A stretch of 7,430 bases of DNA from Bacteroides sp. Lineage in GTDB: Bacteria; Bacteroidota; Bacteroidia; Bacteroidales; GCA-2748055. The DNA lies in NCBI GenBank assembly GCA_011048475.1, contig DSDZ01000245.1:1-7430 (forward strand), in the 5' to 3' direction. Each line of letters begins with the position of its first letter. Position 1 is the stretch's first letter. Positions 6,264-7,430 of the stretch are shown piece after piece. Below the pieces are notes generated by a model that worked only from the letters and a program-made list of their open reading frames with translations, was not told where the DNA came from and made no database searches. The position numbers and the translations under genes are program-made.

Positions 6264-7430
6264 TCCTTTCCCAGAATACTTCCAGGCACAACTATTATTC
6301 ATTCCTCTGGCATGCCACCTTCCTGGCGCTTGCCCAGAATTTCATGGATGTGGACACCATCCTCCCGGCCATGCTGATCGAGGCAGGGGGGAACGGCCTG
6401 CATGTGGGAATCATGACCGCCATCATGCTTGGTGGAGCCAGACTCACGCAATTGTTGTTCGCTCCTTTCATCAGCAATTATTCATTTAAAAAGAAATTTC
6501 TGCTAATCGGGATCAACGGCCGGATCCTTTCCCTGTTGTTAATGGCTCTGATGCTCTGGTTTTCAAACATGTTACGGGGCGAGACCATGATCTGGCTGAT
6601 CTTTATCCTCATTGCAGCCTTTTCCATGGGAGGGGCATTTGCCAATGTGAGTTATACCGATATTCTGGGGAAGTCCGTTCTCCCTTCCACAAGAAAAGTT
6701 TTCTTTTCAATCAAACAGGCCGTGACGGGATCGGTACTGCTCCTGTCGGCGCTCCTGGCGAAAAAGGTGCTCACGATGAAATCGTTTCCCGGAAACTATG
6801 CATGGATATTCGTGATCGGGTTTGCGGCACTGTTAATTGCTTCTCTGGGAATCTGGAATCTGAAAGAAAGGATTCCATCAAAGATGCCTGTTCACAATGT
6901 GAAGCATTTCAAATCGCTTTTGACAGATGAGCTGCGGAAAAACAAACGGTTGGGTTATTTCCTTGGCTGGGTGAACACCATGGGGATCAGCATCACCCTG
7001 CTACCTTTCGTGTTGCTTTATTCAAAACAGGTGTTCCACACACTTAGCCAGGAAACAGGATTTTACCTGTTCTACAAGGTGGTGGGGACCGTTTCCATCG
7101 GTGTTTTGCTTTTTTTGTTGTCCAGAAAATTCAAATACCGTTACCTGCTATATGGAAACGCGGTGCTTGCACTGGTTGTTCCGCTGATTCTGTTGTTCTC
7201 AGATGCCGTGCCTCCTTTCAGGCTGCTGTTCCTGGCGGGCGGTGTGGTGTTCGCTGCCTATGCCATTTCCATGAACGGGGTTATTTTGGAAATATCAGGG
7301 ACCGAGAACAGAACCATTTACAGCGGGATTGCCGGAGCGGGGAACATCCTTCCGGCTCTTTTTCCCCTGCTTGGCGGATGGATCATCGAGCATTTTGGAT
7401 TCTCACCTTTCTTAATATTGTATACCTTTA
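6260..7430 (+). CDS. MFS transporter, C-terminus cut by the right edge
   Basis: From an ATG at 6260 the frame is open for 390 codons to the window edge. The translation begins MILSQNTSRHNYYSFLWHAT and contains hydrophobic segments at about residues 14-40, 48-70, 79-101, 110-131, 153-168, 180-198, 231-254, 268-287, 294-313, 322-342 and 353-375, with a twelfth starting at about 382. That is the 6+6 layout of the major facilitator superfamily, with a basic, polar central loop (about 201-230). TM1 carries acidic residues in NFMDVDTILP (Asp30, Asp32), and the helix 2-3 loop is basic (SFKKKF), as usual for the family. Probably only some 15-40 residues are missing. Substrate and direction of transport are unknown. 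Its start codon overlaps the DUF89 stop (ATGA), so the two are probably translated together. Family assignment rests on topology more than on a specific signature. Confidence 0.85.
   Translation, partial: MILSQNTSRHNYYSFLWHATFLALAQNFMDVDTILPAMLIEAGGNGLHVGIMTAIMLGGARLTQLLFAPFISNYSFKKKFLLIGINGRILSLLLMALMLWFSNMLRGETMIWLIFILIAAFSMGGAFANVSYTDILGKSVLPSTRKVFFSIKQAVTGSVLLLSALLAKKVLTMKSFPGNYAWIFVIGFAALLIASLGIWNLKERIPSKMPVHNVKHFKSLLTDELRKNKRLGYFLGWVNTMGISITLLPFVLLYSKQVFHTLSQETGFYLFYKVVGTVSIGVLLFLLSRKFKYRYLLYGNAVLALVVPLILLFSDAVPPFRLLFLAGGVVFAAYAISMNGVILEISGTENRTIYSGIAGAGNILPALFPLLGGWIIEHFGFSPFLILYTF

Overview
The window looks like a chromosomal segment of a Bacteroidota genome, plausibly Bacteroidales-like, although the exact lineage cannot be fixed from this stretch. 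The evidence is a large secreted protein with a C-terminal type IX secretion (T9SS) sorting domain, start codons without Shine-Dalgarno motifs, and one upstream element resembling the Bacteroidota -33/-7 promoter. Coding density is high. No gap exceeds 150 bases, and I see no RNA genes, insertion sequences, CRISPR arrays or phage genes.

Left part, minus strand (1-2584): a 799-residue exported protein has a signal peptide, a long right-handed beta-helix built from about 15 degenerate [FIV]xxN...GG[AG][ILV] repeats, a choice-of-anchor-Q-like segment and a T9SS sorting domain. It is followed 44 bases downstream by the start of a DoxX-like membrane protein that runs off the left edge.

Middle (2585-2729): a 145-base divergent intergenic region separates the leftward pair from a rightward gene series. 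It holds a plausible promoter for the secreted protein.

Right part, plus strand (2730-7430): five genes in one direction, with gaps of 66, -4, 43 and -4 bases. They are a MATE efflux transporter, a class I SAM methyltransferase, a family 4 (iron-sulfur) uracil-DNA glycosylase, a DUF89/ARMT1-like damage-control phosphatase, and an MFS transporter cut by the right edge inside its last membrane segment. Two junctions (methyltransferase/glycosylase and DUF89/MFS) are ATGA overlaps, which suggests translational coupling within one or two operons. The functions are a loose mix of efflux, DNA repair and metabolite repair rather than an obvious single pathway.

I found no convincing novel system. The most distinctive item is the T9SS cargo protein, whose repeats resemble chlamydial Pmp FxxN/GGA[ILV] repeats. 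The DUF89-MFS coupling is the next most useful lead.
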